NCBI RefSeq assembly: GCF_019279795.1 | Contig: NC_056733.1 | Coordinates: 1,112,981,966-1,113,045,965, forward strand | From: Protopterus annectens | Taxonomy: Eukaryota > Chordata > Ceratodontiformes > Protopteridae | Reading direction: 5' to 3' | DNA length: 64,000 bases | Shown: in pieces, positions 22,966 to 34,171 of the stretch | Layout: every line of letters begins with the position of its first letter | Position numbering within the stretch: the first letter of the stretch is position 1 | The notes under the pieces: model-generated | Seen by the model: only the letters and a program-made list of their open reading frames with translations | The model's database searches: none | What the model was told of the DNA's origin: nothing | Made by a program: the position numbers and the translations under genes

Positions 22966-23780
22966 TGCAATATTGCTAGCTTATCATTTTTTAATGTAAC
23001 ATAGGCAATTTATTCCTCAATGGCAACAGGCATTTTATTTGTAGATGAAACAATGAAATATAAAGTTGTTTGCTAGCAGCAACCTCTTCATTAGTTACAG
23101 ATCTTTTTAATGTGGAATTATTTAGATGACTTTTACTTCTTCAGAGATCGTGCATATTTACTGATACTGGTGGACTGTAGAAGTTTGAGTAGACTTTTAT
23201 GGTGGAAATGTTCTGAACTGGGCAGTTTTGTCATTATTGGTGCATGCATTTTGTTTCATTGTTTACTGGAAAAATTTTCAAAACAACAAATTTAAAATGC
23301 CCTCTAACGACTGTACTGTATTATACAAGGAATATAATTTAATACAACCAGGAAGGTGTATCAAAGAACACATGTATGTTTCGTGTGCAAGAGGCCTATG
23401 ATTTGAAAACAGCCCAAAGTTAATCTTTATCTGCCACTGGCCAGATGTATTTTCTTTGAATGTGGGTTTCAAAGCTGTTTCAATGAATGTGAGTTTCAAG
23501 GGCAGAGAAGTCTTAATGCTAAGTCTATTTTCATTGTGAGACTGCATTGCTTTGCTTAACAGATGTCTATTAGTGTTTGTGCTGTAAAATGTAAAATAAA
23601 ACATTTAAATGAAATCCAAATCATCGTAGAAGTAAAACAGTATGCACATTACAGTGTTTATGGTAAATGGGGCAAAATAGCCAAGTAATGGGACATTGGA
23701 ATGGCTGCAGGCATGAGGCCCTATTCGACCATGATTTTGCAAGGGGGGAAGGGTGGCAAACTCAAAGACAGCCCTTGCTG
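22966..23780. other. No gene recognised
   Basis: Frames at 23,110-23,295 (plus) and 23,278-23,604 (minus) have no recognisable domain. Confidence 0.45.
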
Positions 23781-24090
23781 AACTATACCACTCAACTGTC
23801 CAAATTTTCACAGAATGAATAGATTTTTGCTTCTTATTTTTGGTTTGTTCCTCATAAAATTTGTGGTTTTCTGGCAAATCATTTAGGAATGAAGTCACTA
23901 AATAATGACAGACATTGAGTTTCAGACTTCATACCCTTCAGAAAAATGCATGCTAAAGCAAGACCTGTTATTCTATCAACTGTCTAAGTTTATACAAGAG
24001 AAATTTTTAGTACTGTTTGTATGTTACCCCAATATATTTGGCCTTGTCCAGATTTATTGCGTTAAGAGGTTGAGAGGTACACGCAAATAA
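23781..24090 (+). repeat. M1 repeat, full copy (copy 3)
   Basis: It begins ACCACTCAACTGTCCAAATT and ends TTAAGAGGTTGAGAGGTACA, so both terminal inverted repeats can be seen. Internal landmarks TTCCTCATAAAATTTGTGG and TTCTGGCAAATCATTTAG are present. Confidence 0.8.
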
Positions 24091-24108
24091 ATCACTTTAT
24101 AGAATTAA

Positions 24109-24345
24109 GTATTTCCAAACCTCTGAACTGTCCCTGATTTTGGCTCAATATTTTGCTCTCCCCCTAATAATACCTCCCCTAAAATGTGGAGGGTTTACAA
24201 TTAATAAATAATTGTAATGATCAGAGTTATAGATTACCTTTATTTCAGAAATGCATGTAAATTCTCTTATTCTGTCAGCTGTTCAACTTAACAGTACTAA
24301 TATTAAAAAAGTCCCTTTTTTGTCAGGTTCCCAGATGTATTGTGT
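24109..24345 (+). repeat. M1 repeat, internally deleted (copy 4)
   Basis: It starts CCAAACCTCTGAACTGTCCC and continues through GAAATGCATGTAAATTCTC and TTCTGTCAGCTGTTCAACTT. It follows copy 3 after only ~20 bases. Confidence 0.55.
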
Positions 24346-24364
24346 GGCTATTTTATATTTTTAC

Positions 24365-24645
24365 ATCACATTTTTGGTCCGTTTTTCATAGAATTGTGGT
24401 TTTCTGGCAAATTAATGGCAAATCATTAAAGATTTAAGTTAGAAAATAATGACAGACATTTCAGTTTCAGATTTCATACCCTTCAGAAAATTCATACTAA
24501 TGCAAGACCTACTATTCTATTATCTTTCTAAGTTTATAAGATCAATATTTAAAAATTGTACTTATTTTTGGGCCTTTGTCCCACTTCTATTTATGGCTTT
24601 GTGCAGATTTCTTGCTCTGAGGTTGAGATGTATGACAAATGTGTC
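24365..24645 (+). repeat. M1 repeat (copy 5)
   Basis: TTTTTGGTCCGTTTTTCATA, GTGGTTTTCTGGCAAATTAA, ATGCAAGACCTACTATTCTA and TTGTGCAGATTTCTTGCTCT then GAGGTTGAGATGTATG match M1. Copies 3, 4 and 5 lie almost head to tail in one orientation. Confidence 0.75.
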
Positions 24646-24799
24646 AGGGCCATCACCGTCAGCCAGGGACATTTTAAATTGTGACATACTTGTTGTACCC
24701 CACTCCTCATGTAATCATTCTAGATGTGTCCAAGCAAGGCATGAAGCAGTTATGCAGTATAAATGTGCAGAGTATCTCCCATCCAAGGTAAACACAAGT

Positions 24800-24955
24800 A
24801 CTACAGTGACTTTTCATCTGTCCTTCATTTTGCAGAATGTTCTGGTTTTCTGTCATATTTTTATAGTTTATTTATGCTTCTTATTATTCAGAAAATGCAT
24901 GTTGTTGCAGTGCCTGTTGCTCTGTGTTTAAGTAGCAATGTCTTAATGACCATCA
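24800..24955 (+). repeat. M1 repeat remnant (copy 6)
   Basis: CTGTCCTTCATTTTGCAGAA, GGTTTTCTGTCATATT and CAGAAAATGCATGTTGTTGC match the left and middle parts of M1 with deletions. Confidence 0.45.
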
Positions 24956-24959
24956 GGTA

Positions 24960-26440
24960 AGCTTGTCTGAGACTGTAAGTTGCAATTAAGCTTTAATAAG
25001 CATACTGTTAAAGAATTACCAACATTGAAAGCCTTTGTTGTTGCCATGCAGAGAATATTTACATAACTAGATAGTGTATAATCCTTAGGTATTGAAATGC
25101 ATATGACAGTATTTGTAATAAAGGACAGGATTACATTGTTTTAAGAAGCTCATTACATTTGTTGGAGACTTGTAGTCATCTTTGCAGGCTTTAGTCATAA
25201 ACTAAACAGAATGCCAGTCTATCATGTGTGGTCCATAACCTGTGCAGTAATCCTTTAAGCAATTTATCTTGAGCTTGTTTCTTGTTTGCTGTTCATTTTT
25301 TACTTTGATCATGTTTTCCCCATGAAACAAGTAGATAGTTGTTGTCAGGCAGCAGGTCATTTTTGGCTAAGCAACATTTTTACAAGTGGGGGTATCACAG
25401 AGATTGCTACTTTCAGCATGTTACTTTGTACTTTTATAAAGCTGAATATAAATTATAATTAGAACTGCAGTGCAAGGAAAAGTGGTTTGAGTTGAGCGCT
25501 GCTTGATTTTTTTATACTTGACTTTGACTGGCATTCCAGTAATGTATTTAAAAAGTAATTTATTTTTTCATGCCTCACAACCTTTTTGTTTCCATCTAGA
25601 TATTAAGGAAGCTGTTATGTAGCCAATGCATTGAAATATTTTTTTCTCCACTTCATTTTGTCTTGATAAGACTCTCATAATGACAGTTTGGCACCCAGGG
25701 CAGCATATTTAATCAGTCCCATTTTTTGTGGTTTTGAGCATAGCTCCAGCCCATTCTAGTTGGCCACACCCCTTCCTATTAGCCCCACCCATTCAGCTGT
25801 CTCCTGCAGCTCCCCTTTGATTTGAAGTCACCAGCTGCCACTGTTCTGCTGAAATTTTGCCAAGCTGCTTTTACATCTGGCAAGCACTCAGGATGTAGTA
25901 ACAATTAATACACTGACAATTTCATCTTGAGTTCTTTTCCCTTTAATAATTGTGACAGTAACACCCCCGATAAGTAATAGCAGAGAGTTACTGTGTTCTT
26001 GTAAAGCTACATAACAGTCTTGCTTTGCAGTAGCTACTCACTTTTTCATGATGCTTTTAACTGTCAGGATGACCCTTTCCTCCTGACAACTGCTGTAGAG
26101 ATTTTTCAAACTGATATTAAGGAACATGAACTAGGTTTTTAAGCAAATGGGTAAACCTCTTGACTCACAAATGAAAGACTATTGTTTGAGGTAAGGATAT
26201 CTGAATCCAGTGTTATAAAAAATATTGCTTGGGTAGGAATTAGAAAAAGTGGCTCATTTTAAATCACATCTCTACACACTAGATAGTGAACCACACAAAT
26301 CAGAAATGACAGACTTTTAAATGATGCAAGTCAATGGCAAACTTGTTTCCTGGCCTTTCTGAAATTTCGAGTGGTATAGTATTTCATATTATGCTGAGAA
26401 ACACTTTACATTTATGATAGTTCTTTACTACTATTTTGAG
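24960..26440. other. No gene recognised
   Basis: No frame with a domain and no clear repeat. A C-rich patch at 25,740-25,830 (CCACACCCCTTCC, AGCCCCACCCATTC) stands out from its AT-rich surroundings but I cannot identify it. Confidence 0.45.
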
Positions 26441-26444
26441 CTGA

Positions 26445-26600
26445 TGAGAGGGTAGGCTTGGTATAATGGTTAAGGTATTCACTTCATAAACACAAGGTAT
26501 AGGGTTTGATTCTGACCTCGGGTTATTGGCTAAGCTTAAAATGGCCCTTCAGGGAAGTTAGCCTCATATTTACCCATGACCATGCATAAGCTTCAAATTA
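26445..26600 (+). mobile_element. tRNA-derived SINE, copy 4
   Basis: GGCTTGGTATAATGGTTAAG (A box), AGGGTTTGATTCTGACC (B box), GGCTAAGCTTAAAATGGCCC and GTTAGCCTCATATTTACCCA match the family at 809-957. The terminal ACCTATGA units have decayed. Confidence 0.75.
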
Positions 26601-28030
26601 TTTTAATTTTGCAATTATAAAATGTGTTATATTTATTCTTTCAAGCATTTTGTCTCACACCTGATAAGGTACTACCCTTCTGCTAAATTTGAGCAACAGA
26701 CATTGCACATATCTAATCTAATCACAAAACATGCATGCATCTGTGTCTAGCATTGCCATGTCTTTCAGCAACTGAATGCATCAAACTCCATACACTTTGT
26801 TTATTCCTGCAACTTTTTATCACATACCAGCAGGTAGGGAAAGGCTGACACCACTTCAAATTATGTCTCTATTAAGCACTGCTCAGTGGAATATGCATCT
26901 TTTCTGTGGTTTTTAATACAATTATCAAGTCATTCGCTAAAGTTAAAAGTGCTCTCTGTAGATGTATGAATGCTTTATTTAGAGGCTTTAAAAATATACT
27001 GTAATGGCTTGTGACCACTCTCAGTATGGACTTGCAGTATGGACTCGCCTGCCATACTCATACTTGTATAGCTTTACATAGTTATACAACATGTCGAGAG
27101 GCTCTTTTTCAGTCTGAACATCTCTTGGCTGTGATTCAGTAAATCCTCTGGAAGCACAGACAGTTAGCAAACCTTTTTACAATACCATTTTACCAGTATC
27201 AGACTGAATAGGGGAAAGGGTGCTGCCTAGTCCAGTTGGGGCAAGTGAGTCTCAAACAGAGAGGGATCATGGTTGAATATAAAAGTCGCCTTTGGGTTGT
27301 TGTCAGGTGGGGGTCATTGTCCCATTGTCCCACTGCCCTCAGATTTCATTCCTTGAGGGAGGTTCTGGTTGGATCTGGGATTGCCTGGCTCCAAAAGGGT
27401 GGTGTTACCCTCTAGCTTTGCTCTGCGGTGGTCCTGGTCAGTTAGCTTGACTGTAGTCATAGCTGTGGTTCTTCAGGGGAGAGTGTTGACAATGTTTTCA
27501 GAAATAAAGATGCTTACTCAGCCCTTTTACTTTAGGGACTCTATATGTAGCAGATGAGCACTGCTGCATTAATCTAAGCAGCACTCATCTGCCGAATATA
27601 TTTCATAGGTTAGGAATGAACTGGGATAAACACTGAGCTATGCTCAAAAATATTACAGAAGCTTGCTTATCTCATGTATTTTATAACTGGACTAATGTTT
27701 TAATGTTTTGAGGAACAGGTGGTGCTATTTGACGCATCAAGACATGTAACACATACTGTATGTAATACAGTTCACACATATTTGGCATTTATTGTTATTC
27801 AGATTAAGCTTGCTTTATCTCAGCCTATCTCACAACTTTTTTTTAAGTCTCAGATCATATTGAAACTTGATTTCATTCCAAACCAGTACAATTAATTATT
27901 TTTACAATACCTTCCAAGCCTTAAATAATCTGTGCAATAGCTCTATTACAAACCTCAGTGCTGAAGAAATACTAAATGAAATTTGCACAAGTATGTCTCT
28001 CCACAATAGTACAATGAAGGTATATATTAT
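26601..28030. other. No gene recognised; contains a hairpin
   Basis: The plus frame at 27,369-27,557 has no domain. The region 27,180-27,500 is relatively GC-rich. The only structured feature I see is the hairpin at 27,541-27,605. Confidence 0.45.
27541..27605. repeat. Near-perfect hairpin
   Basis: GCAGATGAGCACTGCTGC and, after a short loop (ATTAATCT), AAGCAGCACTCATCTGC form an inverted repeat with a two-base mismatch in the stem. AT-rich outer bases (ATAT ... ATAT) may extend pairing. The size suits a small foldback element, a transposon end or a precursor-like hairpin RNA; nothing in the sequence decides between these. Confidence 0.6.
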
Positions 28031-28370
28031 TTATTTATTATTTATTTATTTATTTATTGACATTTGTTAACCGAGAAAGTCTACTGGATCAGAACCTCAT
28101 TTTCAGTGGAGCCCCGGGGAGAAAAGCTTCACAGTACACTTAAAATGTGTTTATACAATAAAAATAAAAACCAATATAAAAACAGTTAGACATTGTTGAC
28201 AATGATTGGAACATAAATTTAACAAATATTTCTAATATAGCAAGTATGTGAGGCAAATATAGAACAAGTTAATAATTTCATAAAGGTTTATACAGAAAAT
28301 GTTACACCTGAAGAAACAGTGTGGACATTTGTTGTATTTTGCACATCTTAGAAGTTAGAAGTTAGTCATC
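28031..28370 (-). mobile_element. LINE A 3' end
   Basis: TTATTTATTTATTTATTGAC, GTTAACCGAGAAAGTCTACT and AGTGGAGCCCCGGGGAGAAA match the LINE A tail in reverse, followed by A-rich 3' untranslated sequence to about 28,350. It abuts an RTE tail. Confidence 0.7.
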
Positions 28371-28371
28371 A

Positions 28372-29400
28372 TCATCTTCTTTCGGCTGTTCCCATTAGGG
28401 GTCGCCACAGCAGGTCACCTGTTTCCATTTCTTCCTGTCCTCTGCATCTTGCTCTGTCACACCAACCACCTGCATGTCCTCTCTCACCACATCCATAAAC
28501 CTTATCTTAGGCCTTTCTCTTTTCCTGTTACCTGGTAGCTTCATCCTTAGCATCATTTTCCCAATATACTCAGCATCCCTCCTCAGCACATGTCCAGACC
28601 AGTGTAATCTTGCCTCTCTGGCTTTGTCTCCAAACCTTCCAACCTGGGCTGACCCTCTAATATACTTATTCCTAATCCTGTCCACCCTCGTCACACCCAG
28701 TGCAAATCTTAACATCTTTAACTCTGCCACATCCAGCTCAAACTCCTGCCTTTTTGTCAGTGCCACTGTCTCCAACCCATATAGCATAGCTGGTCTCACT
28801 ACCCTCTTGTAGACATTCCCTTTCACTCTTACAGGTACTCATCTGTCACAAATCACTCCTGACACTCTTCTCCACCCACTCCAACCTGCCTGTACTCTCT
28901 TCTACATTTCTCTTCCACACTCACTATTACTCTGAACTATTGATCCCAAGTATTTAAACTCATTCACCTTTGCCACCTCTACTCCTTGCATCCTCACCAT
29001 TCCTCTGTCCTCCCTCTCAATCACACAGATATATTCTGTCTTAGTCCTGCTGACCTTCATTCCTCTTCTCTCTAGAGCATATCTCCACCTCTCCAGGGTC
29101 TCCTCCACCTGTTCCCTACTCTCACTACAGATCACAGCGTCATCTGCAAACATCAGAGTCCACGAGGACTCCTGTCTGATCTCGTCTGTCAACCTGTCCA
29201 TCACCATTGCAAATAAGAAAGGGCTCAGAGCTGATCCTTGATGTAACCCCACCTCCACCTTAAACGTATTTGTCACTCCCACCGCAGATCTCACCACTGT
29301 CACACTACCCTCGTACATATCCTGTACCACTTTTACATACTTCTCTGACACGCATGTACAGTTTAAATATCTACTTGCATCAAACCAAGTCACCTGGGCT
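28372..29400 (-). mobile_element. RTE-type LINE, 5'-truncated (copy 1)
   Basis: The element end reads (reverse of 28,360-28,420) GCTGTGGCGACCCCTAATGG then GAACAGCCGAAAG, followed by GATGATGATG, a tail common in fish RTE-type LINEs. The frame at 28,902-29,393 holds the RT core: VGLHQGSALSPFLF (48-61) and MFADDAVICSESREQ (81-95, FADD intact). The frame at 28,395-28,826 holds the C-terminal part (VVRPAMLYGLETVALTKRQE, then LHWSGHVLRRD). A frameshift near 28,860 separates them. The family name RTE is from recalled protein similarity. Confidence 0.85.
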
Positions 29401-30130
29401 GAGTCTAAAAAGGCCCATGTCCATCATTGCTCTACTATGGTGAATAAATATACATAAATACATAAAAAACAGATAAATTGCTTATAAAACTTTTCTCTGA
29501 CCATCGTTTTTTTTGCTTTTCTATTTACTTTCTTTTCTTTCTGTTTTTGATTTACATATGTTTGAGAAATAGTTGAATATACTACACTATGTGCACTTTT
29601 TAATCAAAGCAAAGCAAACTTTTCTGTCATGCTTATAACCACAATTGGATCAACATGATGTCTGCTCAACTGAATCTCTGTTATTTTCAGCCACAACATT
29701 GTAGCCTGGCTTCCTGATATAAGTGCTCAGCATCATGTGTTTTCTGCACTAACTTGCATCATCCTGTGTATCTTTTTGCTTTATTTTCACTCATTTGTGT
29801 TCAAGTTTAGTCATTTCCTCAGCAAACTCTCATTTGAATAGTTGTCAATTTGTTATGAAGAAATTTGCAACTTAATAATATTAAAACCTAATTCTGTCAA
29901 AAGTTCCCTTGTCACTATATCAATCACAGAGAATTCTGAATAACTAAACTTACATCTTTTAGCTCTATATCTTAGAGCTGTCTTATATGCGTTAATACAT
30001 AATTCTGGTATTTGATTTCTGGTAATAAAATAAATAATGATTATATGAAAAAAAATATTTGGGTCACAGGGATGTTTGAATCCATCTTTTATAACTAATA
30101 AGTCAGTCTGCTACTTTAATAAGATTACAT
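29401..30130. other. No gene recognised
   Basis: AT-rich; no frame above 60 codons and no recognised repeat. Confidence 0.5.
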
Positions 30131-30135
30131 AAAAA

Positions 30136-30425
30136 AATGATCACAGTGGTGCAGTGGTTAGCGTTGTTGCCTCACAGCAAGAAGTTCTCCTGTTCGATTC
30201 TCAGCTGGAGTGCTTTCTGTGTGGAGTCGGCATGTCCTCCCCGTGGTCGAGTAACGTTAAAGACATGCAGGTAGGTGCATGTGTGAATGGGTGTGCCTTC
30301 TTTGAAGGTTGGGTGTCGGGCTGGCACCTCGGCACCGTAAATATCCACTGCCAATCATTAGTGGACTGGAGTTCCGCTGTGGCGACCCCTAACTGGGAAA
30401 AGCTGAAATGCAATTATAATTATAT
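30136..30425 (+). mobile_element. tRNA-derived SINE with an RTE-type tail
   Basis: The head reads GTGCAGTGGTTAGCGTTGTT (A box) and CCTGTTCGATTCTCAGC (B box). The body reads TTTCTGTGTGGAGTCGGCAT and AAAGACATGCAGGTAGG, a sequence common in fish genomes. The 3' end, GCTGTGGCGACCCCTAACTG then GGAAAAGCTGAA, matches the tail of the RTE LINE at 28,372-29,400. This is a SINE that borrows the RTE machinery. Confidence 0.8.
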
Positions 30426-30599
30426 TTGTTAAAAAAAAACATTTGTTGCACCATCTGCAGCAAGAGTAAGAAATGTGACTACTTGTAATTTTGGGGAACA
30501 CTAAAAGAGCCTGAAAAACACTGTCTCAAAGCCAGGCACTCAAGCATCTTGTAGGTCATGTGGACTGCTACTCATGCTTAAACTCAAATATGAGTTCAG

Positions 30600-30720
30600 G
30601 CAAGCAGCTATGGGGATAGAATGGGAAGGGAATTTGGGGTTAGGGAGCTGGAGGGGGAGTTTAGGGTTAGGGAGTTTTAGGTTTAGGAAGTGGGAATGGA
30701 GTTTTAGGGTTAGGGTGTAA
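30600..30720 (+). repeat. Degenerate TTAGGG-rich patch
   Basis: GGGGTTAGGGAGC, TTTAGGGTTAGGGAG and TTTTAGGGTTAGGGTG occur within ~110 bases. It resembles a decayed interstitial telomere-like or G-rich repeat, with only two perfect double TTAGGG units. Confidence 0.5.
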
Positions 30721-30736
30721 TATGGAAATTTAGGGG

Positions 30737-31035
30737 CATACCTCTCAACTGTCCAGATTTTTGGTTCATATTTTTGGTCTGTTCCTCATAAAATTTGTGG
30801 TTTTCTGGCAAATCACTGGGATGATCTGAGTATTCAAGTCACTCAATAATGACATACATTTAAGTTTCTGACTTCAAATCCTTCAGAAAATGTATGTTAA
30901 AACAAATCCTGTTATTCTAGCAACTTCCTAACTGTTTAAGAGCAATATTGAAAATATGTCCCTATTGTTGGGCCTTTGTCCCCCGTTTTGTCAGCCATTG
31001 CCCAGATTTCTTGCACTAAAAGGTTGAGAGGTAAG
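30737..31035 (+). repeat. M1 repeat, full copy with TIRs (copy 7)
   Basis: TACCTCTCAAC (30,739-30,749) and GTTGAGAGGTA (31,023-31,033) are perfect 11-base terminal inverted repeats, and the next bases (TGTCCAGATTT versus CCCAGATTTCTTGCA read in reverse) keep weaker pairing. There is no coding frame, so it is non-autonomous. Size ~295 bp; hAT-like is a guess from the termini, since no clear 8-bp target duplication is visible. Confidence 0.8.
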
Positions 31036-31800
31036 TAATTAGGTGTGTTGAGTTTAAGTTTAGGAAGTAATTTTAATGTAAGAGAATAATAACTTGGGTT
31101 GAGAAGCAGGTGGTAGATTTAAGGGTAGAGTCTAGGCTCTGGTAGGGTTATACAATTTTATAGTGCTGAATGTTGGAAGGCCTACAAAATGGTACACTGT
31201 CTAGGTCAAATTACAGTGTAAGACAGAAAGATGAAAAAGAAGAAAGGTTAGAACAACAACATAGCCTACAAGTAATGGACCATATAGAAAAAATGTCTGT
31301 TAGAACATATGGGCTAAAAATAGAAAATACTTTAAAAGAAAAGTTGGAACAAGTCAGAAAACAAGAATATTGACAATGCAGTCAGAATCATAGGCATTAT
31401 TTTTAATGGCTGCAATTAAAATAAATAAGGTTGGAGTATGGTGTACTGTATGTGTTTCATTCAAGGTTGCAGTTGCACTTAGAAAAAAATGTAGCTAGGA
31501 AAGCAAACCATTTGGAAAAAAGCACAAAGAAATGTTTTTGAGCTCAGAAGGAAAAAAAAAAAACATTCAACTGTATTAAATCAAGTTGAAAAAAAAGTAA
31601 TTTACAGTCAATAAATTCCCAAGAGGCCTGGCCAGGAAAACTGCCTCATTTCCTTATTGCATATAAGGTAGTTACACAGTGCTCAGATGCAGGCGGAAAA
31701 GTGTAAAGCTGAAAGGAACTGGATCAGTAAAAATTTTAATTAATTTTGTTGATTTGAGTAAAGTAGAAGTATAGCAAACCTGTACAAAACAAAATTCTGA
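31036..31800. other. No gene recognised
   Basis: A 67-codon frame at 31,170-31,373 is rich in Lys, Glu and Gln and could form a coiled coil, but it has no other support (no splice context, no homology I recognise). Confidence 0.4.
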
Positions 31801-32522
31801 GACAGGGTCCTGTGACGTGGGTGAGTCAGGAAGGGAGCTGCATTTACTCATACTAAAAGGAAGACATTGTTTGACTGGAAGTCTAACATTGTGTTTTAGA
31901 AGCTCTCAGGTTGAGGTTTGTACTGGTGAATTTCCAGGTGGGTATCATCCATACTTACTCATACAGGCACATGCAGTCATCCTGGGTAAAAGGGGATGCA
32001 CTTTGTACCATAATTACTTTGGTGACTCTCTCTTCTCCTTCAAAGTAGCCAAACAGTGGAACCTATTACTCCAGAATATCTTATAAAACACAGATTGTCA
32101 TAGCTTCAAAAACTCCTAAAGGAATACCTTACTCAAATATGACTATGTTCCTGTAATACTCCTGGCTAGTTTCTCATGCCTTTGATCAAATGTTTTCTAT
32201 TCTGCTATCTTCTTGTCTTACTTCTACCAAATGAAAATATCACAATGCTTTTTAATTATATATCTACTGAGTTTCATATTACTGTCTGTAGTAAGGCTTA
32301 GGAAATGTAATGTTTTCTGTTTTACATTCCCCTTTTTGTAAATTGTGATTATTGGCAACTGTCAGACTTTTTGTACATTGTAAATCTTTTAAAAAATGTT
32401 TGTAATATTTTTGTACTATTGTTATACAGCTTTTCTCCCCGGGTCTCTGCTGAAAATGGGTTACTTGCCCAGCCGGACTCTACTCAGTTAACAAATTTAA
32501 AATAAAATAAATAAATAAATAT
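31800..32522 (+). mobile_element. LINE A, 3' end with C-terminal codons
   Basis: The frame 31,817-32,086 ends YFGDSLFSFKVAKQWNLLLQ, the usual end of a LINE ORF2 (GxxSFxxxAxxxWNxLP). The 3' untranslated region carries TTTTCTCCCCGGGTCTCTGC and TGAAAATGGG, then CAGTTAACAAATTTAAAATA and (AAAT)n at 32,500-32,521. It is the only plus-strand LINE A with coding sequence. Confidence 0.75.
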
Positions 32523-32599
32523 CACTGTTGCAGTATTCTTAACATAAGGGATTCCCTGACAAGGGTTTATCAACATCCAGTCAGTATACCAAAGCCTTA

Positions 32600-33520
32600 G
32601 GAATTTATAGATGTTGTATATCACATGTATGCTCCCCACTCAAGCCATAAAGGTGATGTACAGACGTGCATACCTCAGAATTTATTTGCTGCCAGTCTTA
32701 GCACCATCATTGACAATTGAACTGAATGCTCTTCTGTGTTTACATGTCATCCAGAAAGGGGAAATTTTTAGAATGGGGACAGACTCCCCATAAAGATCAT
32801 CATGAGAAATATCTCTTCTGTTTGGGTGATTGTCATGACCAAACACAGTGTTCTATCTGCCAAGCATTTGTCCCTAAGATCGTATGTATTCATATATCCT
32901 CCTTTTGATTACCTGGAGAACCAACAGCTTAAATTATTGGTGCAAGGTTCTCTGGTGGAGTCTTCTCATCCCAGTGGTCAACTGCCTGCCAAGAACAAGG
33001 CCAAAATACTCAGATCTGATTCTGCTGCTGTCCCCCCTCCTCCAGACATCTCTGTCAAGACTAGCAAAAGACTGCAGGATCATCCAGTTGTCTTGGATTC
33101 CTCTGCTGTGACCCTACCAGAGGCTGGCATGGATTCAGCTTCAAGCACATCCTCATGGGGTTTGCATATGTCTGCTCTGAACAGTGAGGGGAAATCTCAG
33201 ATGATTATATCTGAGAGACTGAGAGGGGTACCACAAATTCTAATTCTAATTTGGGAGAAGATTCCTACTACAATGGTTGAGTGTTGACAAGGCTCACTCC
33301 TAACCTCCTAGGGTTTTTCAGGCAGACATTCTTAAGAAGGCATTTGGAAGGGGATATTTCTGCATGCCTTCCCTCCCTTCCTCTGATTCCAATGGTTCTG
33401 CTCAAGATCAAGCAGGACTCCCCCAAAATCTTGCTGGTGATTCCCTTTTGGTACAGACAGCATTGGTTCCCCTTTCTTCTCCACTTAGTCAGAGGCAATC
33501 ACCACAAGTTGTAGTACCAC
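32600..33520 (+). pseudogene. DIRS-like gag remnant
   Basis: The frame 32,726-32,908 contains HHEKYLFCLGDCHDQTQCSI followed by CQAF: Cys32, Cys36-His37, Cys42 and Cys45. This resembles the C-L-G-x-x-H-x5-C-x-x-C knuckle of DIRS-type ORF1 proteins. After a frameshift, 32,802-33,287 and 33,364-33,594 continue as Ser/Pro/Gln-rich sequence (AVPPPPDISV; VPLSSPLSQRQSPQ), as in the low-complexity part of such gag proteins. No reverse transcriptase or recombinase follows; a PLE fragment in the opposite orientation begins at ~33,560. Confidence 0.45.
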
Positions 33521-33559
33521 AAAGCAAAAGAGAAATTGAAAAATACCACAAGCAACAAG

Positions 33560-34171
33560 CAAGCAAAAATACAACATGGAATGTATTAACTTAGCGCCTC
33601 GGCTATACAGCCTTCAAAGAGTAAAAAAACACCATAGTAATATACAAATAAAATTAACAAGTCACACCCATTGCTAATTAAATTAAATTACATGTTTCCA
33701 GTCACAATCTTTATTTAACCCTAATGGTTCCAATGTATTGAATTTTAAAGTATATGAAGTTTCTTTTCTACGCAACTTACTATTTAACCTGACCAATTCA
33801 CCCAAAGACACCTCGACTTTCTCCAGAACACAGCCCCAAATACATTCAGGGCTTGAACTATGAAAGTCCAAAAAGTTACTGCCTAAAGGGCTGTCTGTCT
33901 TAGCATTTTTTATGTCTCTTAGGTTCTCTTGAAATCGCACTTTGAAACTTCTACTAGTTTCACCATTGTAATATTTAATACAACTGCACTTCAAAGCATA
34001 TATAACCCCACAAGTATCACAGCCAAAGTCTCCACAAGTTACCTCACAAAGTGGAGCTTCTAACACAAGACAAGCAGTCTCTGATCCATCCTCATGTCTC
34101 CACTCTTCTACTGACACTGTGGATGATAGGATTTTGATCCCTTTTAAGCACATCTTTTCTGAGAATTTGTT
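33560..34171 (-). mobile_element. Penelope-like element, 3' third
   Basis: The frame 33,683-34,153 (156 aa) carries a GIY-YIG-type nuclease domain: GVIYALKCSCIKYYNGETSR (49-68), Arg69-73 region SFKVRF, and the late RRKETSYTLKFNTLEPLGLN (128-147) with the conserved Glu131. Cysteines at 40, 45 and 48 precede it. The terminal motif lies at 33,585-33,620 (on the minus strand CTTTGAAGGCTGTATAGCCG then AGGCGCTAAG). The upstream reverse transcriptase part is missing because an RTE LINE tail starts at ~34,172. Confidence 0.8.

Noticed and set aside
30136-30200. A functional tRNA gene
   Set aside because: A and B boxes are present but the acceptor stem does not close and a SINE body follows. The same applies to 809, 11,700, 13,000, 22,455 and 26,450.
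30600-30720. True interstitial telomere block
   Set aside because: Only scattered TTAGGG words in degenerate G-rich sequence; too few perfect units to claim telomere origin.
31170-31373. Coiled-coil-like Lys/Glu-rich frame
   Set aside because: Short, isolated and AT-rich; no neighbouring frame or homology I recognise.
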